Below, piece by piece: positions 43,245 to 52,598 of a DNA stretch of 64,000 bases. The notes under the pieces are model-generated. The model had not been told where the DNA came from, searched no databases, and was given only the letters and a program-made list of their open reading frames with translations. Source of the DNA: Halopiger goleimassiliensis (GTDB lineage Archaea > Halobacteriota > Halobacteria > Halobacteriales > Natrialbaceae); NCBI RefSeq assembly GCF_000455345.1, contig NZ_HG315690.1, positions 2,555,360 through 2,619,359 of the forward strand. The letters are read 5' to 3'. The position numbers and the translations under genes were made by a program. Position 1 is the stretch's first letter; every line of letters starts with the position of its first letter.

Positions 43245-43967
43245 TTATTCGGCCAGCCCCGACTCGAGGGCGTCGAGGTGGTCGACGCCGACGACGGCGA
43301 CGACGTCGCCGCGGTCGCACAGGTCCGCGAGCCGGTCGATCATACACCGTTCGCGCGTCTCGTCGCGGTAGGAAAGCGCGGAGCCGTCGGTGTCGACGCT
43401 GCCCAGCAGCGCCTGGACGGTCGCCACGTGGGAGCGTTCGTGCTCGGCCTGGCGGGCCGGCGGATCGTCGTGGCTACAATCGTACTCGATGGGGTCGTCG
43501 CGGGTGACCGTCATCGAGGTGGCGTGGGTCAGCGTCGCGGCGACGCGGCAGGCCAGCGCCTCGCGCGTCGCCCCGCCGAGGCTCGAGACGACGCGGCGGG
43601 CGGTCGCCGGGGACGCCCGATCGGCCACCAGTCGCGTGACGAGACGGCGGACGAACGACCAGTTCGGGGCGTCGATGCCGGCGACCTCGGCGTCCGAGGC
43701 GGCGATGGCGGCGCTCATCTCGCCGCCGAACCGCGGCCGGTCGTTACCGTCGCGGGCGTAGGCCCGGTACAGCGGGACCGCGGCGGGGGGCAACTCGAGC
43801 GCCAGGACGTCGGGGTCGGTCGCCTCGAGGACCCGCTGGACGCGCGCGACGCTCGCGGGGTGGTCGTGGACGACGCCGAGAAGGGAGATGTCGGAGGGGC
43901 CGGACACCTGACGGCAGAACTGCTCGGTGATCCGGGGGTCGTCGAACGAAGCGGGGAAGTCGGCCAT
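43245..43967 (-). CDS. TraB/PrgY-like protein
   Basis: A 240-residue protein with an N-terminal GVVHDHPASVARVQRVLEATDPDVLALELPP (in parts). This matches the TraB motif order (GxxH, x20, PdvvavEL), where the His and Glu are key residues. The C-terminus has RDETRERCMIDRLADLC and VVAVVGVDHLDALE, the conserved ending G-x-x-H. It lacks the C-terminal membrane helices of full-length haloarchaeal TraB proteins. Likely cytosolic; function of the family is unclear (proposed peptidase-like). Confidence 0.7.
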   Translation of the reverse strand: MADFPASFDDPRITEQFCRQVSGPSDISLLGVVHDHPASVARVQRVLEATDPDVLALELPPAAVPLYRAYARDGNDRPRFGGEMSAAIAASDAEVAGIDAPNWSFVRRLVTRLVADRASPATARRVVSSLGGATREALACRVAATLTHATSMTVTRDDPIEYDCSHDDPPARQAEHERSHVATVQALLGSVDTDGSALSYRDETRERCMIDRLADLCDRGDVVAVVGVDHLDALESGLAE

Positions 43968-44020
43968 TGATCGACTGGTAATACGCGACTAGCGGCATAA
44001 CCCTTCCGTTGGACGTTCCC

Positions 44021-44056
44021 CCAACCGACGGCACCCGGTACGGAGCCGTCGGTTGG
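44021..44056. promoter_or_regulatory. Perfect 12-bp inverted repeat with 12-base loop
   Basis: CCAACCGACGGC (44021-44032) and GCCGTCGGTTGG (44045-44056) pair perfectly. The site lies 54 bp upstream of the TraB-like start and 184 bp upstream of the PRC-barrel start. It could be an operator, a terminator of an unseen transcript, or a small hairpin RNA. No TATA box is adjacent. Confidence 0.4.
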
Positions 44057-44239
44057 TTCGCTTCCGCAGAGACTGGCGTCGGGGCTGTAGCCGTCGCCTA
44101 CCGACGCCACCGGGGGAAACGGTTCGTATTCGACGACAACGGTTTCGCCGATTTATGTCGCGATCGGCCGATAGCCCCGCCAGCGCGACACGTCGGACAC
44201 GGCGTCGCGTGCGGACCGCGGACCGAGGTGGTGGTAGCC

Positions 44240-44485
44240 ATGACTCGAGAGTCGCTCACCAAGGCCGACGAGGGGAAACGCGTCCTGAATACCGACGGGT
44301 CCGAAGTCGGTCGCCTCGTCGCGGTCGAGGACGGGCGCGGCTACGTCGATCCGGATCCGAGCCTCACGGACACGATCAAGGCGAAACTCGGCTGGGGCGA
44401 CCCGACCGAGGACGCTCACCCCCTCGACGAAGGGAGCATCGCGGAGATCACCGATGACGCGGTCCACCTCCGCGGCACGCTCTAA
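44240..44485 (+). CDS. PRC-barrel domain protein (second copy)
   Basis: An 81-residue protein MTRESLTKADEGKRVLNTDG with the same core as the protein at 7040-7279 (GYVDPDPSLTDTIKAKLGWGD, then ITDDAVHL). ATG 44240 begins the conserved part. Its stop at 44483-44485 overlaps the stop of the minus-strand secreted protein gene by two bases. Confidence 0.8.
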   Translation: MTRESLTKADEGKRVLNTDGSEVGRLVAVEDGRGYVDPDPSLTDTIKAKLGWGDPTEDAHPLDEGSIAEITDDAVHLRGTL

Positions 44486-46398
44486 CTCTCGGTCCCGATC
44501 ACCGTCACGGACCGCCGTGCCGTCGCTCCCGCCGCCTCCACGACGACCGGAAACGTCGTCGTCCGCGCCGCGGGATACGTCTCGTACCCAAGCGTCACGG
44601 AGCGACGCTCGCCCGGCGCGAGCGAGACGGTCCTCGAGTCGACGACCTCCGGATCGTGGCCGACGACGAGCGTCAGTTCCCGGTCGATCGGCTCCGATCC
44701 GGCGTTTTCGACGACGGCGGTCACCTCGAGCGGTCGGCCCGCCTGGACCGGCGCGTTCGTCGCCGTGATCGAGACGTCGACGGCCGGCTCCCCGCCACCC
44801 CCATCGGTTCCACGCACCAGAACGGTCCGTTCGGCAGCGTCGTCCGCGCCCTCGACGCGAACGGGAAACTCGTCGTCGGTAGCAACCGGATACGTCTCGT
44901 ATCCGAGCGTGACCCGTTCGGTCTCGTTCCACGCCGGCGCGACGGTCGCCGTATCGACCAGTTCCGGGTCGTGACCGACGATCAGCCGTAGCTCCTGGGT
45001 CGGATCGCCGACCATCATCATGCCCCCGACGTTCGTGGCCTCGGCGACGACCTCGAGTCTTGCGCCACCCTCCACGGGGTCGTTCGTGGCGACGATCTCG
45101 ACGTCGACGGGCGGCCGGATCTCCGGTCCCTCGATCGTCGCTACCTCGCTCACGAGCCCCGCCGCGGTCACTGCAAACGCGCTCGTCGGATAGCCGGCGC
45201 TGACCCATCCGGGCGGCGAGCGTGACAGCGTTGCGACGTCGTAAGTCCCCTCGAGGGGCGACACCGCGGGCACCGTCAGGTTCTGGCCCTCGACCCAGAC
45301 GACCTGCGCGAGCGGCGCGTCGGCGGCGGCCGTGGCCGTGAACACCACCGGATCGTCCACGCCGACGCGTGCGTCCGGCCCGGGATCGACCGCCAGTTCG
45401 ACGGTCGGCGCGCTCGCGCCGCCGTTCTCGACGCGGACCGTCCACCCGACCGTCTCCCCGTCCGGACCGGTCGCCGTCACCGCGTACGTCCCCGGCGCGT
45501 CGAACTGCCGAAACGCCGCGGGCCACCCCGTCGCCGACGTGTAATCGACCGCCAGCGGCGTTCCGGGCGGCGGCTCACCGTCGCCGTCCCACGCGACGTC
45601 GGTGTGATCGACCGCCCCGGCCGGATCGACCTCGAACAGCACCGCCGTCCCCGGTTCGATCGTGATCGCCTCCTCCGGCGGCCGTCGTCGCTCGAGGCCC
45701 GACCCCGCGGTGCCGAACACCCGGACCGTTCGCTCGACCGCGTCGGTCGCGGTCTCGACCCGCACCGGGAACTCGTCGTCGTGCTCGACGGGATACGTCT
45801 CGAAGGCGAACTCGACGTATTCGCGCTCGCCCGCCTCGAGCGAGACGGATCGCCGGTCGACGACCGTCGGCTCCTCCCCGACGACGAACGCGAGGTCAGC
45901 CGTCGTCGACGCGTCCGTCTCGACCGCGGCGACGACCTCGAGGACGTCGCCCGCGTCGACCGGGTCGTTCGTCCCGACGATCCGCACGGACACCGCCGGG
46001 CCGTTCGCGATCACGCGGACCTGGCGGGCGTCCGACCGGTCGCCGACGGCCACCCGTACGGGAAACGACTGGTCCCGCTGGACGATTGCCGTCTCGAACG
46101 AGAGGGTGACGACGGTCGTCTCGCCCGGCCCGAGCGTGACCGAGCGGGCGTCGACCCGGTCCGGATCGTCCCCGACGATCAACGCCGCGTCGTCGGTGAC
46201 GGCGGCGTCGCTCCGGTTCGTGATCGCCGCCCGCACGACGAGTCGGTCGCCCGCACGCACCGGGTCGGACGTCTCGAGGATTCGGACGGTGACGTCGGCG
46301 GCCGAATCCTCCGTGCCGGCGACGGCACCGCCGATCGGAACGGCGGTTCCGGCGACGAGACCGAGGACGGTTCGTCGCAGCGGAGTACCTTCCCCCAT
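44482..46398 (-). CDS. Secreted protein built from repeated CARDB-like beta domains
   Basis: A 638-residue exported protein. The N-terminus GEGTPLRRTVLGLVAGTAV looks like a Tat/Sec signal. Four copies of a ~98-residue beta domain occur at about residues 35-132, 134-229, 431-530 and 539-636. Each has TNDPV-x-A/G-G-x-x-LEV, a VVGHDPE/IVGDDP strand pair, and a YETYPV-x-x-DDEFPVRVE closing strand. The middle (230-430) holds two other Ig-like units. CARDB-type repeats mediate cell-surface adhesion; no anchor sequence is seen at the C-terminus. Confidence 0.8.
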   Translation of the reverse strand: MGEGTPLRRTVLGLVAGTAVPIGGAVAGTEDSAADVTVRILETSDPVRAGDRLVVRAAITNRSDAAVTDDAALIVGDDPDRVDARSVTLGPGETTVVTLSFETAIVQRDQSFPVRVAVGDRSDARQVRVIANGPAVSVRIVGTNDPVDAGDVLEVVAAVETDASTTADLAFVVGEEPTVVDRRSVSLEAGEREYVEFAFETYPVEHDDEFPVRVETATDAVERTVRVFGTAGSGLERRRPPEEAITIEPGTAVLFEVDPAGAVDHTDVAWDGDGEPPPGTPLAVDYTSATGWPAAFRQFDAPGTYAVTATGPDGETVGWTVRVENGGASAPTVELAVDPGPDARVGVDDPVVFTATAAADAPLAQVVWVEGQNLTVPAVSPLEGTYDVATLSRSPPGWVSAGYPTSAFAVTAAGLVSEVATIEGPEIRPPVDVEIVATNDPVEGGARLEVVAEATNVGGMMMVGDPTQELRLIVGHDPELVDTATVAPAWNETERVTLGYETYPVATDDEFPVRVEGADDAAERTVLVRGTDGGGGEPAVDVSITATNAPVQAGRPLEVTAVVENAGSEPIDRELTLVVGHDPEVVDSRTVSLAPGERRSVTLGYETYPAARTTTFPVVVEAAGATARRSVTVIGTES

Positions 46399-46576
46399 AC
46401 CGGGAGCGAGGCGAGTATCGGGTCGAAAAACCGATCGATCGTTACGGAGTCAATCGGGCGTTCACCGGGTCCTCGGCGCTCGAAGTGCGTCGTCCGACGG
46501 TGAGAACGATCGCGTAGCGCTCACGCTTTGCGGTCTCGAGAGCGCGATGAGAGTAGCAGATCGGCGTCGAAAACCC

Positions 46577-47836
46577 TTAGATTCCGGTATCGTACCGCAG
46601 GAGGCCGGCGAAGCCACCGAAGGCGTTGTACAGCTGTTCGCCCTTCTCGAAGTCCGTCGAGATGAACTTCGTCTCGGTGCCGCGCTGTTCGGCGATCTCG
46701 ATCAGGTGATCGATGGCGTCCTCGCGGTCGTCCTCGTCGGCCTCGAGTTCGGTACCGCAGTCGCTGCAGGTGTGGTCAGGGGTCGCCTTCCGGCGGTCGA
46801 TGACCTCGCGGTCGGTGTTACCACACTCCGGACAGTCGTAGGTGACGACGTCCTTCCGGAGGTCCTCGCTGATGAGCAGTCGGTCGACCGCGCCCATCAC
46901 GAGGTTCTCGCGGGTCTGCTCGAAGCCGTAGGTCGCCAACTCGCCCGCGTTGAGTTCCTCGAAGAACTCCTCCATCACCTGCTTGTCCTTCATCACCTCG
47001 GCGTCGGCCAGGGCGTCCTCGGCGTTGTCGACGAGGTCTTTCAGCCCGGACTCGTCGGTGTAGGCGACGTCGAACTTGCCCAGCACCTTGTCCTGGATCT
47101 CGTGGTGGAGGTAGTCGCCGTCCAGGAACTCGTCTTTGGTGGGCGAGGGACCGCCGACGAGCACGCCGTCGAGTTCGTGGCGCTTGGGGACGAACAGGTC
47201 GTTGGCCATCCCCGCGACCTCTTGGTAGAAGTTGTCGATGGCCTCGAGTCGCAGGCGAGCGAATCGCTGGGCGGACTGGCCACCCTTGCGCTGTTTGCCG
47301 GGGACCAGCGACGAGGCGGATTTGACGGCCTCGATGCGCTTGCCCTTCAGCCAGCCGACGTTGGCCTCGCGCCGGTCGAGGACGATCAGGCCGTACAGGC
47401 CCTTGTCGGCGAGCATCTCCTCTAAGGGCTCCGTCAGAAAGTCGGAGTCACAGTGATAGCGAAACGACTGGATGGGCTGGGGCGGACTCTCGAGCACCTT
47501 GGTGACCATCTCGGTCCGGCCGCCGCCCGAATCGACCGCGCCCGAGAACAGGACCATGCCGTTCTCCGGCGGGTACGTGTCGTAGTAGCGCAGTCGGTCT
47601 TTGATACTCGTCAGCGCGTCCTGGACCGCCGTTCGGGTCTGCTTGGACTTGATGTTGGACGCTTCGCTGTGTTCCTGGGTGACGTGTTGCTGGACGTCGC
47701 TGATCTGTCGGTCTTCGGGAACGTAGATCGAGACGAGCTGCGTGCCGGAGCCCTCGTAGTTTTTGAGATCCTCGATAACTTTCCGGAACTCGTATTTCTT
47801 CCGGTCGGACTGCTCCCGCTCGGCCTCCTGGCTCAT
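46577..47836 (-). CDS. prf1: Peptide chain release factor aRF1
   Basis: A 419-residue eRF1 homologue. The codon-recognition motif SNIKSKQTR is near residue 60, the catalytic GGQ in KGGQSAQRFARLRL near 183, and a zinc ribbon CPECGNTD with CSDCGTE sits in domain 3. It recognises all three stop codons and releases the chain. ATG 47836 is the start, consistent with the archaeal N-terminus MSQEAEREQSDRKKYEFRK. An open frame to 47878 continues above it. Confidence 0.96.
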   Translation of the reverse strand: MSQEAEREQSDRKKYEFRKVIEDLKNYEGSGTQLVSIYVPEDRQISDVQQHVTQEHSEASNIKSKQTRTAVQDALTSIKDRLRYYDTYPPENGMVLFSGAVDSGGGRTEMVTKVLESPPQPIQSFRYHCDSDFLTEPLEEMLADKGLYGLIVLDRREANVGWLKGKRIEAVKSASSLVPGKQRKGGQSAQRFARLRLEAIDNFYQEVAGMANDLFVPKRHELDGVLVGGPSPTKDEFLDGDYLHHEIQDKVLGKFDVAYTDESGLKDLVDNAEDALADAEVMKDKQVMEEFFEELNAGELATYGFEQTRENLVMGAVDRLLISEDLRKDVVTYDCPECGNTDREVIDRRKATPDHTCSDCGTELEADEDDREDAIDHLIEIAEQRGTETKFISTDFEKGEQLYNAFGGFAGLLRYDTGI

Positions 47837-47961
47837 TGTCCGAACAAAACGGTGCTGCGGGTAAGTATTCTTTGACACGGCACCACCGTAATCGCTTCGT
47901 TAAGAGCCTATCGGCCGCTGCGTCCGTTCCCGTCGTCAAGACGGCGTCTCTCGAGGTGACG

Positions 47962-47997
47962 TTTTATAGTGTTGCCGTTCCACAGTCCGGATATCCG
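47962..47997 (+). promoter_or_regulatory. minD promoter with palindrome at the start site
   Basis: A TATA-like TTTTATAG (47962-47969) is followed at about the expected transcription start by a perfect 10-bp palindrome CGGATATCCG (47988-47997), 3 bases before the ATG at 48001. The mRNA would be almost leaderless. The palindrome could be a repressor site. Confidence 0.5.
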
Positions 47998-48000
47998 AAC

Positions 48001-48846
48001 ATGTCTCACGAGACGGTCTACGCTATCGCGAGCGGGAAAGGCGGCGTCGGCAAGACGACCACGACGGTCAACCTCGGGACGGCGCTGGCCCAGGCCGGCG
48101 AGCGCGTGGCCATCGTCGATGCGGACCTCGGGATGGCGAACCTGGCCGGGTTCGTCAGCCTCACCCCCGACGCGACGACGCTCCACGACGTGCTGGCACA
48201 CGACGCGTCCATCGCCGACGCGACGTACCGACTGGCGGACAACATCGTCGCGGTCCCCAGCGGGACGGGACTGGACGACTACGCCGAAACCTCGCCCGAA
48301 GGGCTCCGGGACGCGATCGACGAACTGCGCGCGGAGTACGACTACGTCTTCCTCGACGTGGGCGCGGGGATCAGCCACGAAACCGTGTTGCCCCTCGGCC
48401 TGGCCGACGCCGTCATCGTCATCTCGACGCCCGAACCCGCGTCGGTGCAGGACTCCGAGAAGACCATCGAACTGACCGCCCACGCGGGCGGCGAGGTCGC
48501 CGGCCTCGTCGTCACCCGCATCCACCCCGACACCGACGTGACCTACGACGAGATCGCCGACCGACTCGACATCCCGCTGCTTGGGGCCGTCCCAGAGGAC
48601 GGCGCGGCCCGCGAGAGCGTCTACGCCGGGACGCCGCTGGTCGTCTACGAACCCGAGAGTCCCGCGGCCGTCGCCTACCGTCGGATCGCCGCCGAACTGG
48701 CCGGCGTCGACGTTCCCGACGAATCGGCGACCGAGACCACCACGACCGAGTCGGACGACGACGCCGACGATGCCGACGACGAAGAGTCCGAGGCCGCTCA
48801 CGACGACGTCTCGAGCGCGATCACCGAAGCCGAATCCGACTCCTGA
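48001..48846 (+). CDS. minD: MinD/ParA-family ATPase
   Basis: A 281-residue ATPase with a deviant Walker A KGGVGKTT (residues 12-19), DADLGMANLAGF, the switch DVGAGISHE, and a C-terminal acidic halophilic tail instead of the usual membrane-targeting helix. ATG 48001. No MinC/MinE is adjacent, as normal in archaea, where several MinD-like proteins position surface structures. Divergent from the aRF1 gene. Confidence 0.88.
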   Translation: MSHETVYAIASGKGGVGKTTTTVNLGTALAQAGERVAIVDADLGMANLAGFVSLTPDATTLHDVLAHDASIADATYRLADNIVAVPSGTGLDDYAETSPEGLRDAIDELRAEYDYVFLDVGAGISHETVLPLGLADAVIVISTPEPASVQDSEKTIELTAHAGGEVAGLVVTRIHPDTDVTYDEIADRLDIPLLGAVPEDGAARESVYAGTPLVVYEPESPAAVAYRRIAAELAGVDVPDESATETTTTESDDDADDADDEESEAAHDDVSSAITEAESDS

Positions 48847-49250
48847 GACGGTCGACCGGACGCGGTTCCGGTGAGACCACGGTCCGGGTGGGAGACTCAT
48901 CGGGAACTCGGGAGAACGGTCCGAGTCCGCGCCCGGCCGTCCGACCGTTCGCGGACCGGTGGTCACCGCCTACCGTTCGGTAGGCACGGGTTGGACCGGG
49001 CCGTTCGCCACTCGAGTCCACTGATCCTGTCGAAACCGGTGACTACCACCGATGCGAAACGGTCTCCGTTCGATGACTGTGTTCGGGTCGTTACTGTCGT
49101 GGTTCGAGTACTGACTCTTTCCGGCCATATGTCGGCCGTCGCGGCCTCTATCCCCCGATTTTGACCTTCCACTATCGGCCGACAAAACGAATCACGAGAC
49201 GAGAGAGTACGAGCTAATTACTAATTCACCAGTCCCTCGACCGGTCGAGC
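48847..49250. other. Intergenic region of 404 bp
   Basis: No gene is seen. It contains a perfect hairpin GCCTACCG-TT-CGGTAGGC (48968-48985), possibly a 3'-end signal for minD, and an AT-rich stretch at 49200-49225 (GCTAATTACTAATTC) that may be the promoter of the lipoprotein gene at 49251. Confidence 0.5.
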
Positions 49251-49781
49251 ATGGAGCGACGTAAGATCCTCCTTGGCAGCGGAGCGGCGCTCGCGACCGT
49301 GCTTGCGGGCTGTTCCGGTGACGAAACGGGCGACGAATCACCCACCGACGACGATGACGACGAGAGTGGGTTCGACGACGATGACGACGACTACGGCAGC
49401 GATGACGACGATACTGGTGACGTCGAAGACGACGTGAACGACCTTCCCGGCATCGATGGCGTCGAAGACGTCAGCAGCGATCATCTGACGGTTCGACAGG
49501 TCGACCACGACCCCAACACCCTCAGCGTCGTCGTCGAGACCGACACGACGGACACCGAACTCCTGCACAAGGAACTCGAGGACCTCGCGGACGGGCTCGC
49601 GAACGCGGTAATCGACGTCGACGAGTTCGCCTCGGCTACCGACGAGATCGACGTCGTCGTCGAGTACGACGGGAGTCGCGTGTTCGCGGTCTACATCGAC
49701 GTCGACTGGATCGTCCAGCTTCTCGAGGACGAACTGACGAAAGAGCAGTTCGGCGAGAAAGTCGTCAACACCAAATCGTAA
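49251..49781 (+). CDS. Acidic secreted lipoprotein, haloarchaeal
   Basis: A 176-residue lipoprotein: MERRKILLGSGAALATVLAGC gives a Tat-like RRK motif and lipobox VLAGC. A poly-Asp linker (about residues 25-60) is followed by a mixed domain (HLTVRQVDHDPNTLSVVVET, ELLHKELEDLADGLANAVID). This resembles a halophile-specific lipoprotein family (DUF8159 by memory). Function unknown. Confidence 0.68.
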   Translation: MERRKILLGSGAALATVLAGCSGDETGDESPTDDDDDESGFDDDDDDYGSDDDDTGDVEDDVNDLPGIDGVEDVSSDHLTVRQVDHDPNTLSVVVETDTTDTELLHKELEDLADGLANAVIDVDEFASATDEIDVVVEYDGSRVFAVYIDVDWIVQLLEDELTKEQFGEKVVNTKS

Positions 49782-49928
49782 GCGCCATCGGGCCGTTCGC
49801 GGCCGCGACGGCGCGACCCTGTCGATTCTCCCCGGTAAATATCCCCGGTGAGCGACGGCATCGATCGCCCGTCCCCCCTCGAGTGGACGCGACGGACGAA
49901 CGTTCCGGATCGAACGAGTGCTCCCGCG

Positions 49929-51770
49929 TTACATCGAGCGGGGTGCCTCGACCCCCAGAACGTCGAGCGCGTTCGCGACCGTGTGCTTCGAGGCGGCCAC
50001 CAGCGCGAGGCGGGCGTCCCTGACGGCGGGATCGACGTCGTCGGAGAGCACCGGACACTCGCGGTAGAAGGCGTTGAACCGGTCCGCGAACTCGCGAGTG
50101 AACGTCGCGATCCGGTGAGGCTCGAGGTCGTCGGCGGCCTCCTCGATCACGGCCGGGAACCGCGCGATGGTCTCGAGCAGGTCCCGCTCGGCTTCGGTCT
50201 CGAGGACGCCGGCGTCGACGGACTCGAGGTCGAGGCCCTGGCCGGCGAGGTCGGTCTCGGGATCCAGGCCGGCCGCTCGCGGGCTTTGCCCGCTCGCGTC
50301 TTCCGCGGCGCGTTGCGCCGCGCTCTCTTCCAGAATGCCACAGCAGCGGGCGTGGACGTACTGGACGTACGGCGCGGACTGGGCCTCGAAGTCTAACGCC
50401 TGGTCCCACTCGAAGGTGATCGCCTTCGTCGGCTGTTTGGCGACGATGTCGTAGCGGACCGCGCCGATCCCGACCTGGTGGGCGATGCGCTCGATGTCCT
50501 CGGCGTCCAGGTCGTCGTCGCGGATGCGGTCGTCCAGTCGGTCCTCGACCTCCTGGCGTGCGCGGTCGATCGCCTCGTCGAGCAGGTCGTCGAGGTCGAC
50601 GCCGGTCCCCTCGCGGGTCGACATCCCGAGTCCGCCGGGGAGGTTGACCCACGAGAAGATGACCTGCTCAAGCTGGTCGGTGTCGTTGCCCAGCAGCTCG
50701 AGGGTCGTATTCAGCTGGCGAGCCTGCAGTTTGTGATCCTCGCCCAGCACCGTCACCGCGCGGTCGTAGTTGTCGAACTTCCACTCGTGGTGGGCCAGGT
50801 CCCGCGTGGCGTACAGCGAGGTGCCGTCCGAGCGCAGGAAGACGAGGTTCTTGTCGATCCCGTGGTCCTCGAGGTCGAGCTGCCAGGCGTCTTCCTCGTA
50901 GACGGCCTCGTCGAGGTCCTTGAGTCGCGCCACGAGGTCGTCCGTGTCGCCGTTGCGCATGAATCGGGTCTCTTTGACGAACTCGTCGAACTCGGCGGGC
51001 AGGCGCTCGAGACACGCTTTCATGCCCGAGAGCACCTGATCGACGACCTCGCTGACCCGTTCGTAGGTCTCGTCGTCGCCCTCCTCTAAGCCCTGCATGA
51101 TCGACTCGATCTCGGCTTCGGCCTCCGCGACCTCCTCGTCGGGACCGTTCTCGAGGAAGGCGTTGCCCGTGCGGTAGTAGCGCACCAGATCGTACTCGAT
51201 GCGGTCGCGCTCTGGGTCGTCCTCGAGGTCGTCCTCGTCGAAGGTCTCGTAGGCCCACGTGAAGACGGCCATCTGCCGGCCAGCGTCGTTGACGTAGTAG
51301 TGGCGCTCGACGTCGTAGCCGGCGTACTCGAGCAGATTCGCCACCGCGTCGCCGATGATCGGGTTGCGCGCGCGGCCGACGTGGACCGGCCCCGTCGGGT
51401 TCGCGCTGGTGTGCTCGACGACGACCGACTCCTCGCGGTCCTCGAGTTCGCCGTAGTCCTCGTCCGTCGCGGTCTCGAGCGTCTCGGCCAGATAGGCGTC
51501 GCTCGGCAGGAAGTTGAGATACGGTCCCTCCGTCTGGACCGCGGAGACGTAGGTCAGTTCGTCGACGTCGATCTCGTCGGCGATCTGCCCCGCGACCTGC
51601 GGCGGCGGCGCGCCGGCCTCGCCCGCCAGTCGGAACGCCACGCTCGAGGCGAGGACGCTCTCGACGTCCTCCGGCGGTTCTTCGATCCCGAGATCGTCGG
51701 TCGGGAAGTCGAGGGCGGAGAGCGCCCCCTCGAGGGCGTCCTCGACCTCCGCGCGTAGCACCAGGAACAT
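49929..51770 (-). CDS. argS: Arginyl-tRNA synthetase
   Basis: A 613-residue class I synthetase. The HIGH-equivalent is [16 protein letters not shown] near residue 120 (HVGR), the KMSK-equivalent [11 protein letters not shown] near 380, and a C-terminal DALR anticodon-binding domain ends the protein. A short Ala/Glu-rich loop (about 490-520) before the DALR domain is variable. It charges tRNA-Arg. Start ATG 51770; the upstream 240 bp are AT-rich. Confidence 0.95.
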   Translation of the reverse strand: MFLVLRAEVEDALEGALSALDFPTDDLGIEEPPEDVESVLASSVAFRLAGEAGAPPPQVAGQIADEIDVDELTYVSAVQTEGPYLNFLPSDAYLAETLETATDEDYGELEDREESVVVEHTSANPTGPVHVGRARNPIIGDAVANLLEYAGYDVERHYYVNDAGRQMAVFTWAYETFDEDDLEDDPERDRIEYDLVRYYRTGNAFLENGPDEEVAEAEAEIESIMQGLEEGDDETYERVSEVVDQVLSGMKACLERLPAEFDEFVKETRFMRNGDTDDLVARLKDLDEAVYEEDAWQLDLEDHGIDKNLVFLRSDGTSLYATRDLAHHEWKFDNYDRAVTVLGEDHKLQARQLNTTLELLGNDTDQLEQVIFSWVNLPGGLGMSTREGTGVDLDDLLDEAIDRARQEVEDRLDDRIRDDDLDAEDIERIAHQVGIGAVRYDIVAKQPTKAITFEWDQALDFEAQSAPYVQYVHARCCGILEESAAQRAAEDASGQSPRAAGLDPETDLAGQGLDLESVDAGVLETEAERDLLETIARFPAVIEEAADDLEPHRIATFTREFADRFNAFYRECPVLSDDVDPAVRDARLALVAASKHTVANALDVLGVEAPRSM

Positions 51771-52015
51771 ACCCGCCCGTATTCAGGGCTCGAGTAAAGG
51801 GGTATCGTCTCTAGCCCGCATTCGATCCCGTAGCACTTTTTGTGAAGGAATTAGCCAATATAACCACCATTAATAGAACTCGAGGGGTCGCCGCGTAGCA
51901 CTCGTCGAACAGAACAGCGAGCGTCGTAGTCGAACTAGCTCTACGATCCGCTCGCTTCTCAAACTGCACTACCTGGACGGTCCGGTGATGAGATTCCAGC
52001 GGAGAGACCACACCC

Positions 52016-52483
52016 TCAAAACTCGAGTTCGTCTTCAAAAGCCGAACAGATGTTACTGTCTTCATCAAGCTCTTCACAGGAGCGTACTCGCACGAAAAAG
52101 AAGTCCTCCTCTACGATTTGAACGCCCGCGTAAACGCAATCTCCATCCGCCTCCGAAGCCACATCGACTGTTTTCCACTCCTCGTTCAATCGTGCTTCTA
52201 AGTAAAACTCTCTCGGTTCGGTATCCCACCCACACTCTACGGTGGTAGCAGTAGGCACTCTAACGTCCTCATCGATCCGTTCTGCAGGACCGATAGTGAC
52301 CTCATATTCCTGTATTTGTTGCTCCCCGTCTAGAACACGAATGTCGGCCGATCGTTCATCCAGAGTTTCGTTTTGAACCTCGAGAAGCGCTAATTGCACC
52401 TCTGAATCGAAATACGAAAGGCATCCACTCAGACCGATACCGGCACCTCCAGCACCTATCGCCAGAAGTTTTCTCCTTCTCAC
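52016..52483 (-). CDS. AT-rich secreted lipoprotein, leaderless GTG start
   Basis: A 155-residue lipoprotein starting with GTG 52483 (RRRKLLAIGAGGAGIGLSGC): Tat-like Arg run and lipobox GLSGC. The mature part is a beta domain with four Cys (CGW, CVYAG, SCEEL, ICSAF), possibly two disulfides. A strong TATA box (TTTATAAATA, 52502-52512) sits about 25 bp upstream, which fixes the GTG as a leaderless start against the open frame reaching 52570. Codon use is more AT-rich than neighbours. Unknown function. Confidence 0.7.
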   Translation of the reverse strand: MRRRKLLAIGAGGAGIGLSGCLSYFDSEVQLALLEVQNETLDERSADIRVLDGEQQIQEYEVTIGPAERIDEDVRVPTATTVECGWDTEPREFYLEARLNEEWKTVDVASEADGDCVYAGVQIVEEDFFFVRVRSCEELDEDSNICSAFEDELEF

Positions 52484-52598
52484 AACAGTACTTTTAGTTG
52501 TATTATTTATAAATCTGGTCGGAGTAGCGGTCCACGTCGGTCGGCACATCGTTACTTGTACTGCGCTCACTCACTGCGTTCGGTCACGGGCGCTATCC

